The notes beneath the pieces are model-generated. The model worked only from the letters and a program-made list of their open reading frames with translations, had not been told where the DNA came from and ran no database searches. Of a stretch of 64,000 nucleotides of DNA, positions 32,878 through 41,042 are shown in pieces; the first letter of the stretch is position 1, and each line of letters starts with the position of its first letter. The translations under genes were made by a program, and so were the position numbers. Origin of the DNA: CAMDTE01 sp964504345 (GTDB taxonomy: Bacteria; Bacteroidota; Bacteroidia; Flavobacteriales; Schleiferiaceae); the NCBI GenBank assembly GCA_964504345.1, contig CAZDDX010000009.1:1-64000 (forward strand). Direction: 5' to 3'.

Positions 32878-32931
32878 CCGCGGCAATAGTGCCGCGGGGA
32901 TCCCCCAACGGCGCGCCAGCGCCGTTGGGGG
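32878..32931 (+). terminator. Two strong hairpins behind the second skp gene
   Basis: Hairpin 1 (32878-32897) has a 7-base stem CCGCGGC/GCCGCGG. Hairpin 2 (32902-32931) has a perfect 13-base stem CCCCCAACGGCGC with loop GCCA. No T-run follows, so this may work as an RNA-stabilising end or a factor-dependent stop rather than a classic terminator. Confidence 0.6.
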
Positions 32932-32983
32932 AAACACCCCCACTCCCTCCGATCGCCTTTCCGATCGCCCCATCCCTCGCCGA

Positions 32984-33811
32984 ATGCAAGCAACCCCCGA
33001 CGGCCCCATTGGACTTTTCGACTCCGGCGTCGGCGGCCTCACCGTAGCCCGAGCGGTTGCTCAGCGCCTTCCGCACCGCCAACTCCTCTACTTTGGAGAC
33101 ACGGCACACCTTCCCTACGGCGACAAATCGCCCGAAGCCATACAATCCTACTCCATCGCTATTGCGGATTACCTCCTGGCCCGTGGTGCCGTAGCCATCG
33201 TAGTAGCCTGCAACACCGCATCGGCGGTGGCCTGGGACGCCCTTCGCGCGCACGTACCCGCGCACATCCCCATCATCAACGTCATCGACCCCGTCGTTGC
33301 CGCCGTGGCCCAAACCTACCGCTCCCAAACAACACCCCCCAACGTCGGCGTCATCGGTACCCGCGGGACCATTGGCAGCGGCATCTACCCCGCACGCATC
33401 AACGCCGCCGGCGTACCCGGAACCGTCCACGCCCTGGCCACGCCCCTCCTGGTGCCCATCATCGAAGAAGGCCTGGCGCACTCGGAAATCCTCCGCGCCA
33501 CCCTCCACCACTACCTCGCGCAACCGGAACTCCAAGGAATCGACACCCTCATCCCCGGCTGCACCCACTACCCCCTACTCACCGACGAAATCCGCGCTTT
33601 TTTCGCCGAGCACAACACCCCCATCACCCTGATCGACGCCCCCACCGTAGTAGCCGACGCGGTAGCCCGCGCCGTCGAACCCGACAGTCCAGCACCCACC
33701 GCCACCCCACACGCGCCGCACCGCTTTTTTGTCAGCGACTACACCCCCACCTTCGAGCGAATCGCCCAACAGTTCTTCGGCGACGTCGTCACCCTGGAAT
33801 TAGCACACTGA
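32984..33811 (+). CDS. murI: Glutamate racemase
   Basis: A 275-residue enzyme that makes D-glutamate for peptidoglycan. It has GLFDSGVGGLTVARAV at the start, the first catalytic Cys in VVACNTASAVAW and the second in PGCTHYPLL. Length is normal. It follows the skp pair, as in related genomes, and is 2 bases from the carbonic anhydrase gene, so both share an mRNA. Confidence 0.96.
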   Translation: MQATPDGPIGLFDSGVGGLTVARAVAQRLPHRQLLYFGDTAHLPYGDKSPEAIQSYSIAIADYLLARGAVAIVVACNTASAVAWDALRAHVPAHIPIINVIDPVVAAVAQTYRSQTTPPNVGVIGTRGTIGSGIYPARINAAGVPGTVHALATPLLVPIIEEGLAHSEILRATLHHYLAQPELQGIDTLIPGCTHYPLLTDEIRAFFAEHNTPITLIDAPTVVADAVARAVEPDSPAPTATPHAPHRFFVSDYTPTFERIAQQFFGDVVTLELAH

Positions 33812-33813
33812 CC

Positions 33814-34341
33814 ATGGCCCTCGTACTTCCCGTCAACGGAATCGCCCCCACCATCCCCGCGTCCTGCAAACTCCTCCCCACGGCCACCGTAGTGGGCGAC
33901 GTCGTCTTCGGCGAAGAATGCTCCGTCTGGTTCAACGCCGTTGTCCGAGGCGACGTCAACCAAATCCGCATCGGAAACCGCGTCAACATCCAAGACAACG
34001 CCGTCATCCACTGCACCTACCAAAAATTCGCCACCACCCTCGGAAACAACGTCTCCGTAGGCCACAACGCCATCGTCCACGGCTGCACCCTCCACGACAA
34101 CGTCCTCATCGGCATGGGCGCCATCGTGATGGACGGCTGCACCGTCGAGTCCAACTCCATCGTTGCGGCCGGCTCCGTCGTCACCCAGCACACCCACATC
34201 CCCGCGGGCGAAATCTGGGGCGGCATCCCCGCTCGCAAAATCAAAGCCATCAGTCCAGAGCTTCAAAAAGGTGAAATTGAGCGCATTGCCCAAAACTACC
34301 TGATGTACAGTTCCTGGTTCGACGACCCTATCCATCCCTAA
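33814..34341 (+). CDS. Gamma carbonic anhydrase family protein (hexapeptide repeat)
   Basis: A 175-residue left-handed beta-helix protein. Hexapeptide repeats fill residues 25-140 (TVVGDVVFGEECSVWFNAVV, RGDVNQIRIGNRVNI), and the zinc His residues are seen in VIHCTY and VGHNAIVHGC. It resembles YrdA and PaaY. The enzyme may hydrate CO2, though many family members lack proven activity. Confidence 0.9.
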   Translation: MALVLPVNGIAPTIPASCKLLPTATVVGDVVFGEECSVWFNAVVRGDVNQIRIGNRVNIQDNAVIHCTYQKFATTLGNNVSVGHNAIVHGCTLHDNVLIGMGAIVMDGCTVESNSIVAAGSVVTQHTHIPAGEIWGGIPARKIKAISPELQKGEIERIAQNYLMYSSWFDDPIHP

Positions 34342-34442
34342 CGGGGTGCAAGTTGGCCCTTTTTTGGCCCGACAATCGGTTTTAAACGGATAGAAGCGTA
34401 TAAAAACGACTACCAAGGTACTTTACTGAATATCAGTCTACT

Positions 34443-34472
34443 GTGCTTTACTAAACGTTTGCACTAAAGCAC
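34443..34472. promoter_or_regulatory. Inverted repeat upstream of nfu
   Basis: GTGCTTTA and TAAAGCAC separated by 14 bases, in a locally AT-rich gap, 35 bases before the nfu promoter box. It may bind a regulator. No other gene-like sequence is seen in 34342-34507. Confidence 0.35.
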
Positions 34473-34507
34473 CAAAAAAGACACGGTCGCCAATCCTCCG
34501 AATACGC

Positions 34508-34515
34508 TAATTTTG
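34508..34515 (+). promoter_or_regulatory. TAATTTTG promoter box of nfu
   Basis: Exact TAnnTTTG match, 4 bases before ATG 34520. Confidence 0.65.
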
Positions 34516-34519
34516 GGGT

Positions 34520-35128
34520 ATGGAAATCAAACGCGTCCCCGTCAGCATCTACGCCGAATCGACCCCCAATCCCGCGGTCATGAAATTCGTCGCCAACAAA
34601 ATGCTCATCGACCAAGACCACGTCGAATTCCGCAACATCGAAGAAGCGCAACCCAGCCCCCTGGCTGTCCAATTGTTTCACTTCCCCTTCGTCAAAGAAG
34701 TCTTCATTTCCAGCAACTTCGTCGCCCTCCACAAGTTTAACGTCGTCGAATGGGACGACGTTGCCCAGGAAATCCGCCAATTCCTCACCGACTGGATCAC
34801 CTCCGGCCAACCCATCCTCACCGGCCCCGTTGCCCCCCGAAAAGACGAGGAAACCGGCATTCAGGCCATCACCATGGACTCCCTCCCCACCGACCTGGGC
34901 GAGATCGAGCAACGCATCGTCGAAGTCCTGGACGAATTCGTCCGACCCGCCGTGGCGCAAGACGGCGGCAACATCGCTTTCGTTGGCTACGCTAACAAGA
35001 TCGTCACCGTTCAGCTCCAAGGCGCCTGCTCCGGCTGCCCCTCCAGCACCCTCACGCTGCAGTCCGGCATCAAAAACATCCTCCAGCGCATGCTCCCCAC
35101 CCTGATCGACGACGTCGTCGCGGCCTAA
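34520..35128 (+). CDS. NifU-like iron-sulfur scaffold/carrier (Nfu)
   Basis: A 202-residue protein with two parts. The N-terminal Nfu_N domain (AESTPNPAVMKFVANKML, residues 11-28) is followed by the NifU C-terminal domain (about residues 125-198) with the cluster-binding GACSGCPSSTLTL (C-x-x-C). Nfu proteins carry [4Fe-4S] clusters to client enzymes. It is a single gene with its own promoter. Confidence 0.93.
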   Translation: MEIKRVPVSIYAESTPNPAVMKFVANKMLIDQDHVEFRNIEEAQPSPLAVQLFHFPFVKEVFISSNFVALHKFNVVEWDDVAQEIRQFLTDWITSGQPILTGPVAPRKDEETGIQAITMDSLPTDLGEIEQRIVEVLDEFVRPAVAQDGGNIAFVGYANKIVTVQLQGACSGCPSSTLTLQSGIKNILQRMLPTLIDDVVAA

Positions 35129-35154
35129 CCTACGGTCCTACTTTTAAAGAACAC

Positions 35155-36741
35155 ATGAATCCGACGAAAACCCGCGCCTGGCAGGCCCTTGAGGCCCATT
35201 CCTCCTCATTCAACCACCACCTGCGCGACCTCCTCACGGATCCCGCCCGCGTTTCGGCGCAAACCATACGCCTGGACGACCTCCTCCTCTTCGACTACTC
35301 CAAGCACCGCGTCACCGAAGAAACCCTGGGACTTCTGGAATCCCTCTTCGCAGAAACCGGCGCCGCCGACGCCTTCCAGTCCATGCTCCGCGGCGACAAA
35401 ATCAACGCCACCGAAGGTCGCGCCGTGTTGCACACGGCGCTCCGCGACCCCCGCACCGAACCCCTTCTGGTGGACGGCGTGGACGTTCGCGCGCTCGCCT
35501 CCGGCGAGCGCCACCGCATGTACGCCTTCGCCGACGCCGTCCGCGCCGGTCGTAAACGAGGCCACACCGGACTGCGCTTCAACCACATCGTCAACATCGG
35601 CATTGGCGGATCCGATTTGGGCCCCCGCATGGCCTACGAAGCCCTCAAACCCTTCACGGACCGTGACCTCCAGCTCCATTTTGTCTCCAACGTGGACGGC
35701 GCAGACCTCCACGAATGCCTGCGGCAGCTGGACCCCGAGCGCACCCTCTTCCTGGTGGCCTCCAAGACCTTCACCACGCAGGAAACCATGGCCAACGCAG
35801 AGGCCGCCCGCACCTGGCTCATTCAGCAACTGGGCGACCCCTCCTGCACCGAAAAGCACTTTGTGGCCCTGAGCACGAACGCGGAAAAAGTAGCGGCCTT
35901 CGGCATCAACCCGGAACACACCTTCGGTTTTTGGGACTGGGTGGGCGGACGCTACTCCGTTTGGAGCGCCATCGGCATGCCCTTGTGCATCGCAATTGGA
36001 TCGGAGCAATTCCAATCCTTTTTGGACGGTGCGCACCGCATCGACCGCCACGCCGCAGAGGCCCCTTTTCGCCAGAACATCCCGCAAATCATGGCGGCAC
36101 TGGGCATCTGGTACCGAAACTTTTGGGGTGCCAGCAGCCACGCCGTATTGCCGTACGACCAGTACCTGCACCGCTTTGCGGCCTACTTGCAGCAGGCAGA
36201 CATGGAGTCCAACGGCAAATCCGTAGACCGCGACGGCAACCGCGTTACCTACGCCACCGGACCCGTGGTTTGGGGTGAACCCGGCACGAACGGCCAACAC
36301 GCGTTTTACCAATTGATCCACCAAGGCACCGAATTAATACCGTCGGATTTCATTGCCAGCGTGCATCCGCAGCATCCACTACACGCGCACCACGCCAAAC
36401 TCTTGAGCAATTTCTTGGCACAAACCGAGGCCCTCGCATTGGGCCGGCCCACCGCCCCCACCCCCTACAAAGTATTCGAGGGCAACAAACCCACCTCCAC
36501 CTTCCTCTTTGACGCCCTCACCCCTTACGCCCTGGGCGCACTCATCGCCCTCTACGAGCACAAAATCTTCTTCCAGGGCCACGTGTGGAACATCTACCCC
36601 TACGACCAGTGGGGCGTGGAATTGGGCAAGGAAATGGCCAACATTGTCCTCCCGGAATTGGAAGGCGACGGCCCCATTGGCGCACACGACGCCTCCACCG
36701 CGGCGCTCATTGCGCACGTGCGAAACTTGCAGCAGCAGTAG
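35155..36741 (+). CDS. pgi: Glucose-6-phosphate isomerase
   Basis: A 528-residue enzyme that interconverts glucose 6-phosphate and fructose 6-phosphate. Signatures: NIGIGGSDLGPRMAYEAL, ASKTFTTQETMANA, FGFWDWVGGRYSVWSAIG and, near the C-terminus, NIYPYDQWGVELGKEMA. Length fits the long bacterial form (about 545). It supplies fructose 6-phosphate, from which the GDP-mannose pathway of the fucose genes starts. Confidence 0.97.
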   Translation: MNPTKTRAWQALEAHSSSFNHHLRDLLTDPARVSAQTIRLDDLLLFDYSKHRVTEETLGLLESLFAETGAADAFQSMLRGDKINATEGRAVLHTALRDPRTEPLLVDGVDVRALASGERHRMYAFADAVRAGRKRGHTGLRFNHIVNIGIGGSDLGPRMAYEALKPFTDRDLQLHFVSNVDGADLHECLRQLDPERTLFLVASKTFTTQETMANAEAARTWLIQQLGDPSCTEKHFVALSTNAEKVAAFGINPEHTFGFWDWVGGRYSVWSAIGMPLCIAIGSEQFQSFLDGAHRIDRHAAEAPFRQNIPQIMAALGIWYRNFWGASSHAVLPYDQYLHRFAAYLQQADMESNGKSVDRDGNRVTYATGPVVWGEPGTNGQHAFYQLIHQGTELIPSDFIASVHPQHPLHAHHAKLLSNFLAQTEALALGRPTAPTPYKVFEGNKPTSTFLFDALTPYALGALIALYEHKIFFQGHVWNIYPYDQWGVELGKEMANIVLPELEGDGPIGAHDASTAALIAHVRNLQQQ

Positions 36742-36852
36742 TTCGGAGGTAGGCGCCCCATGCACTACTGGATGGGACGGCTGGGTTGAATGATTGGTTT
36801 TAGGGGCTAATCGGTCCTGACAAATCCCGCGCCACCTTCCGAATCCCTAAAT

Positions 36853-36871
36853 AATGGGTATTTTACCCATT
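36853..36871. repeat. Short perfect inverted repeat behind pgi
   Basis: AATGGGTA, TTT, TACCCATT. It lies in AT-rich sequence between pgi and the small RNA candidate. It may be an operator or weak hairpin. Confidence 0.4.
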
Positions 36872-36977
36872 TAACCCGATTTTTTCGGTGAATTTTGGAA
36901 CCGTGCTCCCTTCAGGAGCTCGGGACTACTATTCTATGGACCTCACCGTACCCCCTCAAGCACATCAAACCGTGCTA

Positions 36978-37037
36978 AAAAATAAACGCCTCCCACAGGG
37001 GGAGGCGTCGGGCCTAGGGAGCTACCCTAGGGGTGGT
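36978..37037 (-). ncRNA. Candidate small RNA with its own promoter and terminator
   Basis: On the minus strand a perfect TACCTTTG box (37049 to 37042) is followed by about 60 bases with two stable hairpins and a T-run. Hairpin 1 is CCTAGGG-tagct-CCCTAGG (37031 to 37013). Hairpin 2 is a 9-base stem ACGCCTCCC/GGGAGGCGT (37008 to 36986) followed by TTATTTTTT, a standard Rho-independent terminator. No protein is encoded and no gene lies downstream on this strand. It matches no RNA family I know by sight. Confidence 0.5.
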
Positions 37038-37041
37038 AGTG

Positions 37042-37049
37042 CAAAGGTA
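37042..37049 (-). promoter_or_regulatory. Promoter box of the candidate small RNA
   Basis: TACCTTTG on the minus strand, preceded 18 bases upstream by TTTTG, close to the expected -33 box spacing. It overlaps the start region of the divergent NYN gene. Confidence 0.6.
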
Positions 37050-37064
37050 TATAAAATTTCTACA

Positions 37065-37691
37065 ATGCAAAATTCCAACTCGCAAAATCGGGTAATTGCC
37101 TACATCGACGGTTTTAATTTATTCTACGGCCTAAAGTCATCGAACATGACCCAGTGCAAATGGTTGGATTTGCGTAAACTCATTGCGGGCATGCTCAAAG
37201 GGCATCAAGTTTTGGTAGCGGTGAAGTACTTCACCAGTCCTGTAAAAAACAACCCGGATAAACACTTAAAGCAGTCAACCTATTTGTCTGCCCTCGAAAA
37301 TTCGGGCATAGAGATTATTAAAGGACATTTTCAAACAAGTAGTGCCACGTGCTCGGCCTGTTTGCACCAATGGAACGAAACCAAGGAGAAAATGACCGAT
37401 GTGAATATCGCAACCGAGATGATCACCGATGCCTTTCAAAATAAATTTGACGTTGCCTTATTAATCTCCGGCGACAGCGATCTTGTTCCCCCAATAAGAG
37501 CAATTCGTCGCTATTTCAGCAGCAAAAGGGTAGTTGCCGTCTTCCCTCCGGATCGCAGCAGCAAGGCCCTGAAAGAAACAGCCCATGCCTCGTTGAGCTT
37601 GGGTCGGAAAAAGATTCAAGATGCGCAATTCCCGGACCGAATCATTCTCCCCTCAAAACACGTGATTTCCGCTCCCGAAGGATGGACGTAA
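37065..37691 (+). CDS. NYN domain (LabA-like) putative ribonuclease
   Basis: About 208 residues. VIAYIDGFNLFYGL near the start carries the first catalytic Asp of the PIN-like NYN fold, DVNIATEMITDAF and VALLISGDSDLVPPI bring the other acidic residues, and RVVAVFPP follows. C-x-x-C (CSAC) at about residue 98 may bind metal. LabA-like NYN proteins are thought to cut RNA. I start it at ATG 37065, as the longer frame runs through the small RNA region. Its base composition is lower in GC than pgi, which suggests transfer. Confidence 0.85.
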   Translation: MQNSNSQNRVIAYIDGFNLFYGLKSSNMTQCKWLDLRKLIAGMLKGHQVLVAVKYFTSPVKNNPDKHLKQSTYLSALENSGIEIIKGHFQTSSATCSACLHQWNETKEKMTDVNIATEMITDAFQNKFDVALLISGDSDLVPPIRAIRRYFSSKRVVAVFPPDRSSKALKETAHASLSLGRKKIQDAQFPDRIILPSKHVISAPEGWT

Positions 37692-37774
37692 AAAACATAA
37701 AATTCTCTTAATCAGGAACTTTATGAATATATAATCGAGGATTACCGACTCTATATCTCGCCAAATCTCCCTCC

Positions 37775-38251
37775 TCAACACGCCCGCAACTTGTCCAGCA
37801 AGCTGCTCAACAACTGCGCTTCTTCCGGCGTCAGGGCGTCCTTCATGCGGTCTTGGGGCGCGTTCGTGCGTACGTCGATCTGCTCCAAAAGGGCCAAGCC
37901 GGCGTCACTGATGCGGACGTCCACCAGCCGACGATCCCCGAGACTGACGCACTTTTCCACATACTTCATCTTGGCCAACCGGTCCACCAAACGGGACGCG
38001 TCGCTCATTTTGTCCAGCATCCGGTCCCGAATCTCCCAGGTGGTTACGGGCTGCGGGTGTTGGCCGCGTAATATGCGTAAAACGTTGAATTGTTGGCCCG
38101 TCAAGCCGTACGGTTTCAGCCACTGCGCCAGTTGCTCCTTGAGCCACCCGTTGGTAAACAGAATGTTGAGGACCACGCGCTGGTGATCGCTCTCAAAGCT
38201 GGACTGCTTGATCTCCTCTGCGAGGCTTTTGACGGGAACCGACGTCTTCAC
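37775..38251 (-). CDS. MarR family transcriptional regulator
   Basis: About 158 residues. Winged-helix core: YGLTGQQFNVLRIL, then WEIRDRMLDKMSDASRLVDRL (recognition helix) and the wing SLGDRRLVDVRIS with the conserved DRR. It starts at GTG 38251 (or TTG 38254), only 4 bases past the frr stop, so it is likely read with frr. The target is unknown. Confidence 0.9.
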   Translation of the reverse strand: MKTSVPVKSLAEEIKQSSFESDHQRVVLNILFTNGWLKEQLAQWLKPYGLTGQQFNVLRILRGQHPQPVTTWEIRDRMLDKMSDASRLVDRLAKMKYVEKCVSLGDRRLVDVRISDAGLALLEQIDVRTNAPQDRMKDALTPEEAQLLSSLLDKLRAC

Positions 38252-38255
38252 CAAT

Positions 38256-38819
38256 TTAGACGGTCATGATTTCCGCTTCCTTCTCCGTAATGAGGTTCTC
38301 CACCTTGGCCACGTAGGCGTTGGTCAGGTCCTGAATCTGCTTTTCCAAGTCCTTGGCCGTGTCCTCCGGAAGTCCGTCCTTCTCCAAGCGCTTGGTCTCG
38401 TCCATGCCCTCCTTGCGGCCCGACCGAATGCTCACTTTGGCCTCCTCGCCTTCTTCGCGCGCCATTTTCACCAGCGACTTCCGACGCTCCTCCGTCAACG
38501 GCGGGATGTTGATGATGATGGCCTCCCCGTTGTTCATGGGGTTGAAGCCCAAGTTGCCGTTGATGATGGCGCGCTCGATGTCCGGAATCAACTTCTTCTC
38601 CCAAGGCTGCACCAACAAGGTACGCGCATCCGGCGTGTTGATGTTAGCCACCTGCGCCAAGGGCGTCATGGCTCCGTAGTAGTCCACCCGAACGCCTTCC
38701 AGCATGGCCGGATTGGCGCGCCCCGCCCGAATCTTCAACAAGGCCTTCTCCAAGTGCGCAATGGCCTTGTTCATGTCCTCCTTAACCGAATCTTTGATGA
38801 GCTGAATATCCTCTTCCAT
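38256..38819 (-). CDS. frr: Ribosome recycling factor
   Basis: A 187-residue protein that splits ribosomes after termination with EF-G. Marks: HLEKALLKIRAGRANPAML, PLAQVANINTPDARTLLVQPW and NIPPLTEERRKSLVKMAREEGE. Length is normal. In many bacteria frr directly follows pyrH; here a DUF4143 ATPase gene separates them, and frr has its own promoter box (TAAATTTG, 38843 to 38836). Confidence 0.97.
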   Translation of the reverse strand: MEEDIQLIKDSVKEDMNKAIAHLEKALLKIRAGRANPAMLEGVRVDYYGAMTPLAQVANINTPDARTLLVQPWEKKLIPDIERAIINGNLGFNPMNNGEAIIINIPPLTEERRKSLVKMAREEGEEAKVSIRSGRKEGMDETKRLEKDGLPEDTAKDLEKQIQDLTNAYVAKVENLITEKEAEIMTV

Positions 38820-38835
38820 GGGGTATGACTTTGTG

Positions 38836-38843
38836 CAAATTTA
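38836..38843 (-). promoter_or_regulatory. TAAATTTG promoter box of frr
   Basis: Exact TAnnTTTG match on the minus strand, 16 bases before the ATG of frr. Confidence 0.6.
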
Positions 38844-38848
38844 CGGGA

Positions 38849-39985
38849 TTATACCGTTAAAAATCGCTCGTAATTGGTTCGATCAATGCGTTCCACGGAC
38901 TTGTTGTAGTTTTTTTCAAACTGCGGCGGAGTCTTCATGGCCTTGCCCGGACGCCACTTAAATTCAAAGGCCGCCAGGTCTCCATCCTGCAGTTCTAGAT
39001 AATCTACTTCCTGCTGGTCCGTGGTACGCCAAAAGAATTGTTTGACGGTCTTTCCTGCGTAATGCAACGCCTTTCTGCGCTCCGAAAACAAGAAATTTTC
39101 CCACAGCGCACCCACGTCCGCCCGCTGCTCCAAGGGTAAAAAATTGCCCAGCACCGCATTCCGGATGCCGTTGTCGAAAAAAAATACTTTCCGACTGTTC
39201 TTCAGCTCTTTGCGCTCGTTTTTACTATAACTGGGAACCGTAAAAACCACAAAAGTCTTCTCCAACAAATCCAAGTACCGCGCCACCGTCCCTTTGTCTA
39301 TTCCCAAAAGACGAGACAATTCGTTGTAGTTCACTTCACTGCCCACCTGGAGGGCCAGAGCGCGCACCAAGCGCTCCAATTGGTCCGCCCTGCGAATACC
39401 TGTCAGCGCAAGCAAGTCGTGGTACAGGGCACCGGAAGCCAATTCGTTCAATTGCTCTTCCGCTTGTCCGGGATAAACCAGGACTTCCGGATACATGCCG
39501 TACACCAAGCGATCTTCCAAGGAGGACTCTGCGGCCAAAACACCGGCTGCACGGCTCCATTCCTGCCAGGAAATCCCCAACAACAACTCCACCCGCTTTC
39601 GGCCAGTCAAAAACTCACCCATTCGTTGGTTGATTTCCAACGCGGACGAACCGCTCACCAAAACACGTACCTGAGGAAATCGGTCTGCCAACATTTTCAG
39701 GGCCAAACCTAATTGATCCACGCGCTGCGCCTCGTCCAGAAAAACAAGGTCTACACCGTCCAACAAAACCCGGAAACGCTCGTACTCTACGGCGTTCAGT
39801 ACCTCCCGTGTAGCACGATCGTCAGCGTCCCAATAGGCAAAGGAGCGCCCCTCCAACACCTTGCGAAGCAAGGTGGTCTTGCCCACTTGGCGCGGACCAA
39901 GAATCACCTGCACCTTGGCCGGTTTCTCGTTCAACCGCGTCCGCAAGCGATCTTCTAAAATTCGGGGGATGTAGCTCAGTTTCAC
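38849..39985 (-). CDS. AAA ATPase with DUF4143 domain
   Basis: A 378-residue protein of the AAA_14/DUF4143 group. Walker A is GPRQVGKTTLLRKVL (about residues 30-44), Walker B LVFLDEAQRVDQLG, sensor-like RVLVSGSSALEI, and the C-terminal DUF4143 part includes YNELSRLLGIDKGTVARYLDLLE and EVDYLELQDG. The role of the family is not settled; such genes are frequent single accessory genes. It sits between frr and pyrH, starts with GTG 4 bases after a TAACTTTG box, and has direct repeats upstream. Confidence 0.88.
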   Translation of the reverse strand: MKLSYIPRILEDRLRTRLNEKPAKVQVILGPRQVGKTTLLRKVLEGRSFAYWDADDRATREVLNAVEYERFRVLLDGVDLVFLDEAQRVDQLGLALKMLADRFPQVRVLVSGSSALEINQRMGEFLTGRKRVELLLGISWQEWSRAAGVLAAESSLEDRLVYGMYPEVLVYPGQAEEQLNELASGALYHDLLALTGIRRADQLERLVRALALQVGSEVNYNELSRLLGIDKGTVARYLDLLEKTFVVFTVPSYSKNERKELKNSRKVFFFDNGIRNAVLGNFLPLEQRADVGALWENFLFSERRKALHYAGKTVKQFFWRTTDQQEVDYLELQDGDLAAFEFKWRPGKAMKTPPQFEKNYNKSVERIDRTNYERFLTV

Positions 39986-39989
39986 AGAA

Positions 39990-39997
39990 CAAAGTTA
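39990..39997 (-). promoter_or_regulatory. TAACTTTG promoter box of the DUF4143 ATPase
   Basis: Exact TAnnTTTG match on the minus strand, 4 bases before the GTG start. Confidence 0.65.
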
Positions 39998-40011
39998 GGA
40001 ATATTTCTTTC

Positions 40012-40071
40012 TAATCCCCAATTATCCGGTTTTTTAGCGATTATAATCGCCAATTATCCCGTTTTTTGGCG
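40012..40071. repeat. Two direct repeats of 28 bases, period 32, each with a palindrome
   Basis: 40012-40039 and 40044-40071 share 25 of 28 bases around TAATC-N-CCAATTATCC and GTTTTTT. Palindromes GCGATTATAATCGC (40037-40050) and GGCGCATTAGCGCC (40068-40081) follow the two units. The block lies just upstream of the ATPase promoter and could be a set of operator sites. Confidence 0.65.
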
Positions 40072-40096
40072 CATTAGCGCCACGCCTTACAGGCTC

Positions 40097-40132
40097 CAAA
40101 AAACAAAAAAGCCGGAATTGTTCATTCCAGCT
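40097..40132 (-). terminator. Rho-independent terminator of pyrH
   Basis: On the minus strand a 9-base stem AGCTGGAAT/ATTCCGGCT with one G-T pair and a 5-base loop (40132 to 40110) is followed by T-runs. Confidence 0.8.
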
Positions 40133-40158
40133 CTTTGTCATTCAATTATTTAGACAAA

Positions 40159-40182
40159 CCTATGCCCTAGGTTTGGCATAGG
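40159..40182. repeat. Hairpin between pyrH and its terminator
   Basis: CCTATGCC and GGCATAGG around an 8-base loop, 16 bases past the pyrH stop codon. It may protect the mRNA end. Confidence 0.45.
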
Positions 40183-40197
40183 ATGCCGGGCAAATCC

Positions 40198-40911
40198 TCA
40201 ACCGCGGGGATCCACCAGGGTGCCCACCACTTCGCCGCGCACCACGCGCGTCAGGTTTCCGGGAGCATTCATGTCAAACACCACAATGGGCAATTCGTTT
40301 TCTTTGGACAAGGTAAAGGCCGTCAAGTCCATCACGTTCAATCCCTTCTCGTACACTTCGGAGAAGGTCAGCGTGTCGTACTTGGTGGCGGTGAGGTCCT
40401 TCTCAGGATCTGCCGTATAGATGCCGTCCACCCGGGTGCCTTTCAAAATGACGTCTGCTTCAATCTCAATAGCACGCAAGGTGGCTGCCGTGTCCGTGGT
40501 GAAGTACGGGTTGCCCGTTCCACCTCCAAAAATGACCACACGACCTTTCTCCAAATGACGGATGGCTTTGCGTCGAATAAAAGGCTCCGCAATTTTATCC
40601 ATCTCAATGGCAGACTGCAGTCGTGTGAACACGCCTTCTGCTTCCAGGGCGCCTTGCAGCGCCAAACCATTGATCATGGTGGCCAACATGCCCATGTAGT
40701 CTGCTTGCACGCGGTCCATGCCCTTTCCGGCACCTTCCATACCGCGGAAAATATTGCCACCGCCAATGACGATGCCTACTTGTACTCCCAATTCCACTAC
40801 CGCCTTGATTTCGCGGGCATACGTTTGCAGTTGTGCCGGCTCAATGCCGTAGGACTGGGTGCCCATCAGCGCTTCGCCGCTGAGCTTGAGGAGAATTCTC
40901 TTGTACTTCAT
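40198..40911 (-). CDS. pyrH: UMP kinase
   Basis: A 237-residue amino acid kinase fold enzyme that makes UDP from UMP. Signatures: RILLKLSGEALMG, VVIGGGNIFRG-like VIGGGNIFRGMEGAGKGMDR, ADYMGMLATMINGLALQ and VVIFGGGTGNPYFTTDTAA. The ATG at 40911 is chosen over a TTG one codon earlier. Promoter box TATCTTTG (40926 to 40919) lies 7 bases before the start, and a terminator follows, so it forms its own unit. Confidence 0.97.
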   Translation of the reverse strand: MKYKRILLKLSGEALMGTQSYGIEPAQLQTYAREIKAVVELGVQVGIVIGGGNIFRGMEGAGKGMDRVQADYMGMLATMINGLALQGALEAEGVFTRLQSAIEMDKIAEPFIRRKAIRHLEKGRVVIFGGGTGNPYFTTDTAATLRAIEIEADVILKGTRVDGIYTADPEKDLTATKYDTLTFSEVYEKGLNVMDLTAFTLSKENELPIVVFDMNAPGNLTRVVRGEVVGTLVDPRG

Positions 40912-40918
40912 CAAAGAT

Positions 40919-40926
40919 CAAAGATA
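40919..40926 (-). promoter_or_regulatory. TATCTTTG promoter box of pyrH
   Basis: Exact TAnnTTTG match on the minus strand, 7 bases from the ATG. Confidence 0.65.
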
Positions 40927-40988
40927 CGTTGACCCAACGGCTTCTGAATGGAGTAGGATCACGAAAAGAAACAAAAACAAACGAGCAC

Positions 40989-41017
40989 AAAAAAAGGGGC
41001 CCCGCTGGGGCCCCTTT
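40989..41017 (-). terminator. Rho-independent terminator of tsf
   Basis: On the minus strand an 11-base stem AAAGGGGCCCC/GGGGCCCCTTT with a 3-base loop (41017 to 40993), followed by more T residues, 25 bases past the tsf stop. Confidence 0.85.
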
Positions 41018-41042
41018 GATTCATTCTCGGTTCCGTATGGGA

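Noticed and set aside
32878..32931. The double hairpin behind skp considered as a REP or CRISPR-like repeat
   Set aside because: It occurs once and has no spacer array. No CRISPR array was seen anywhere in the window.
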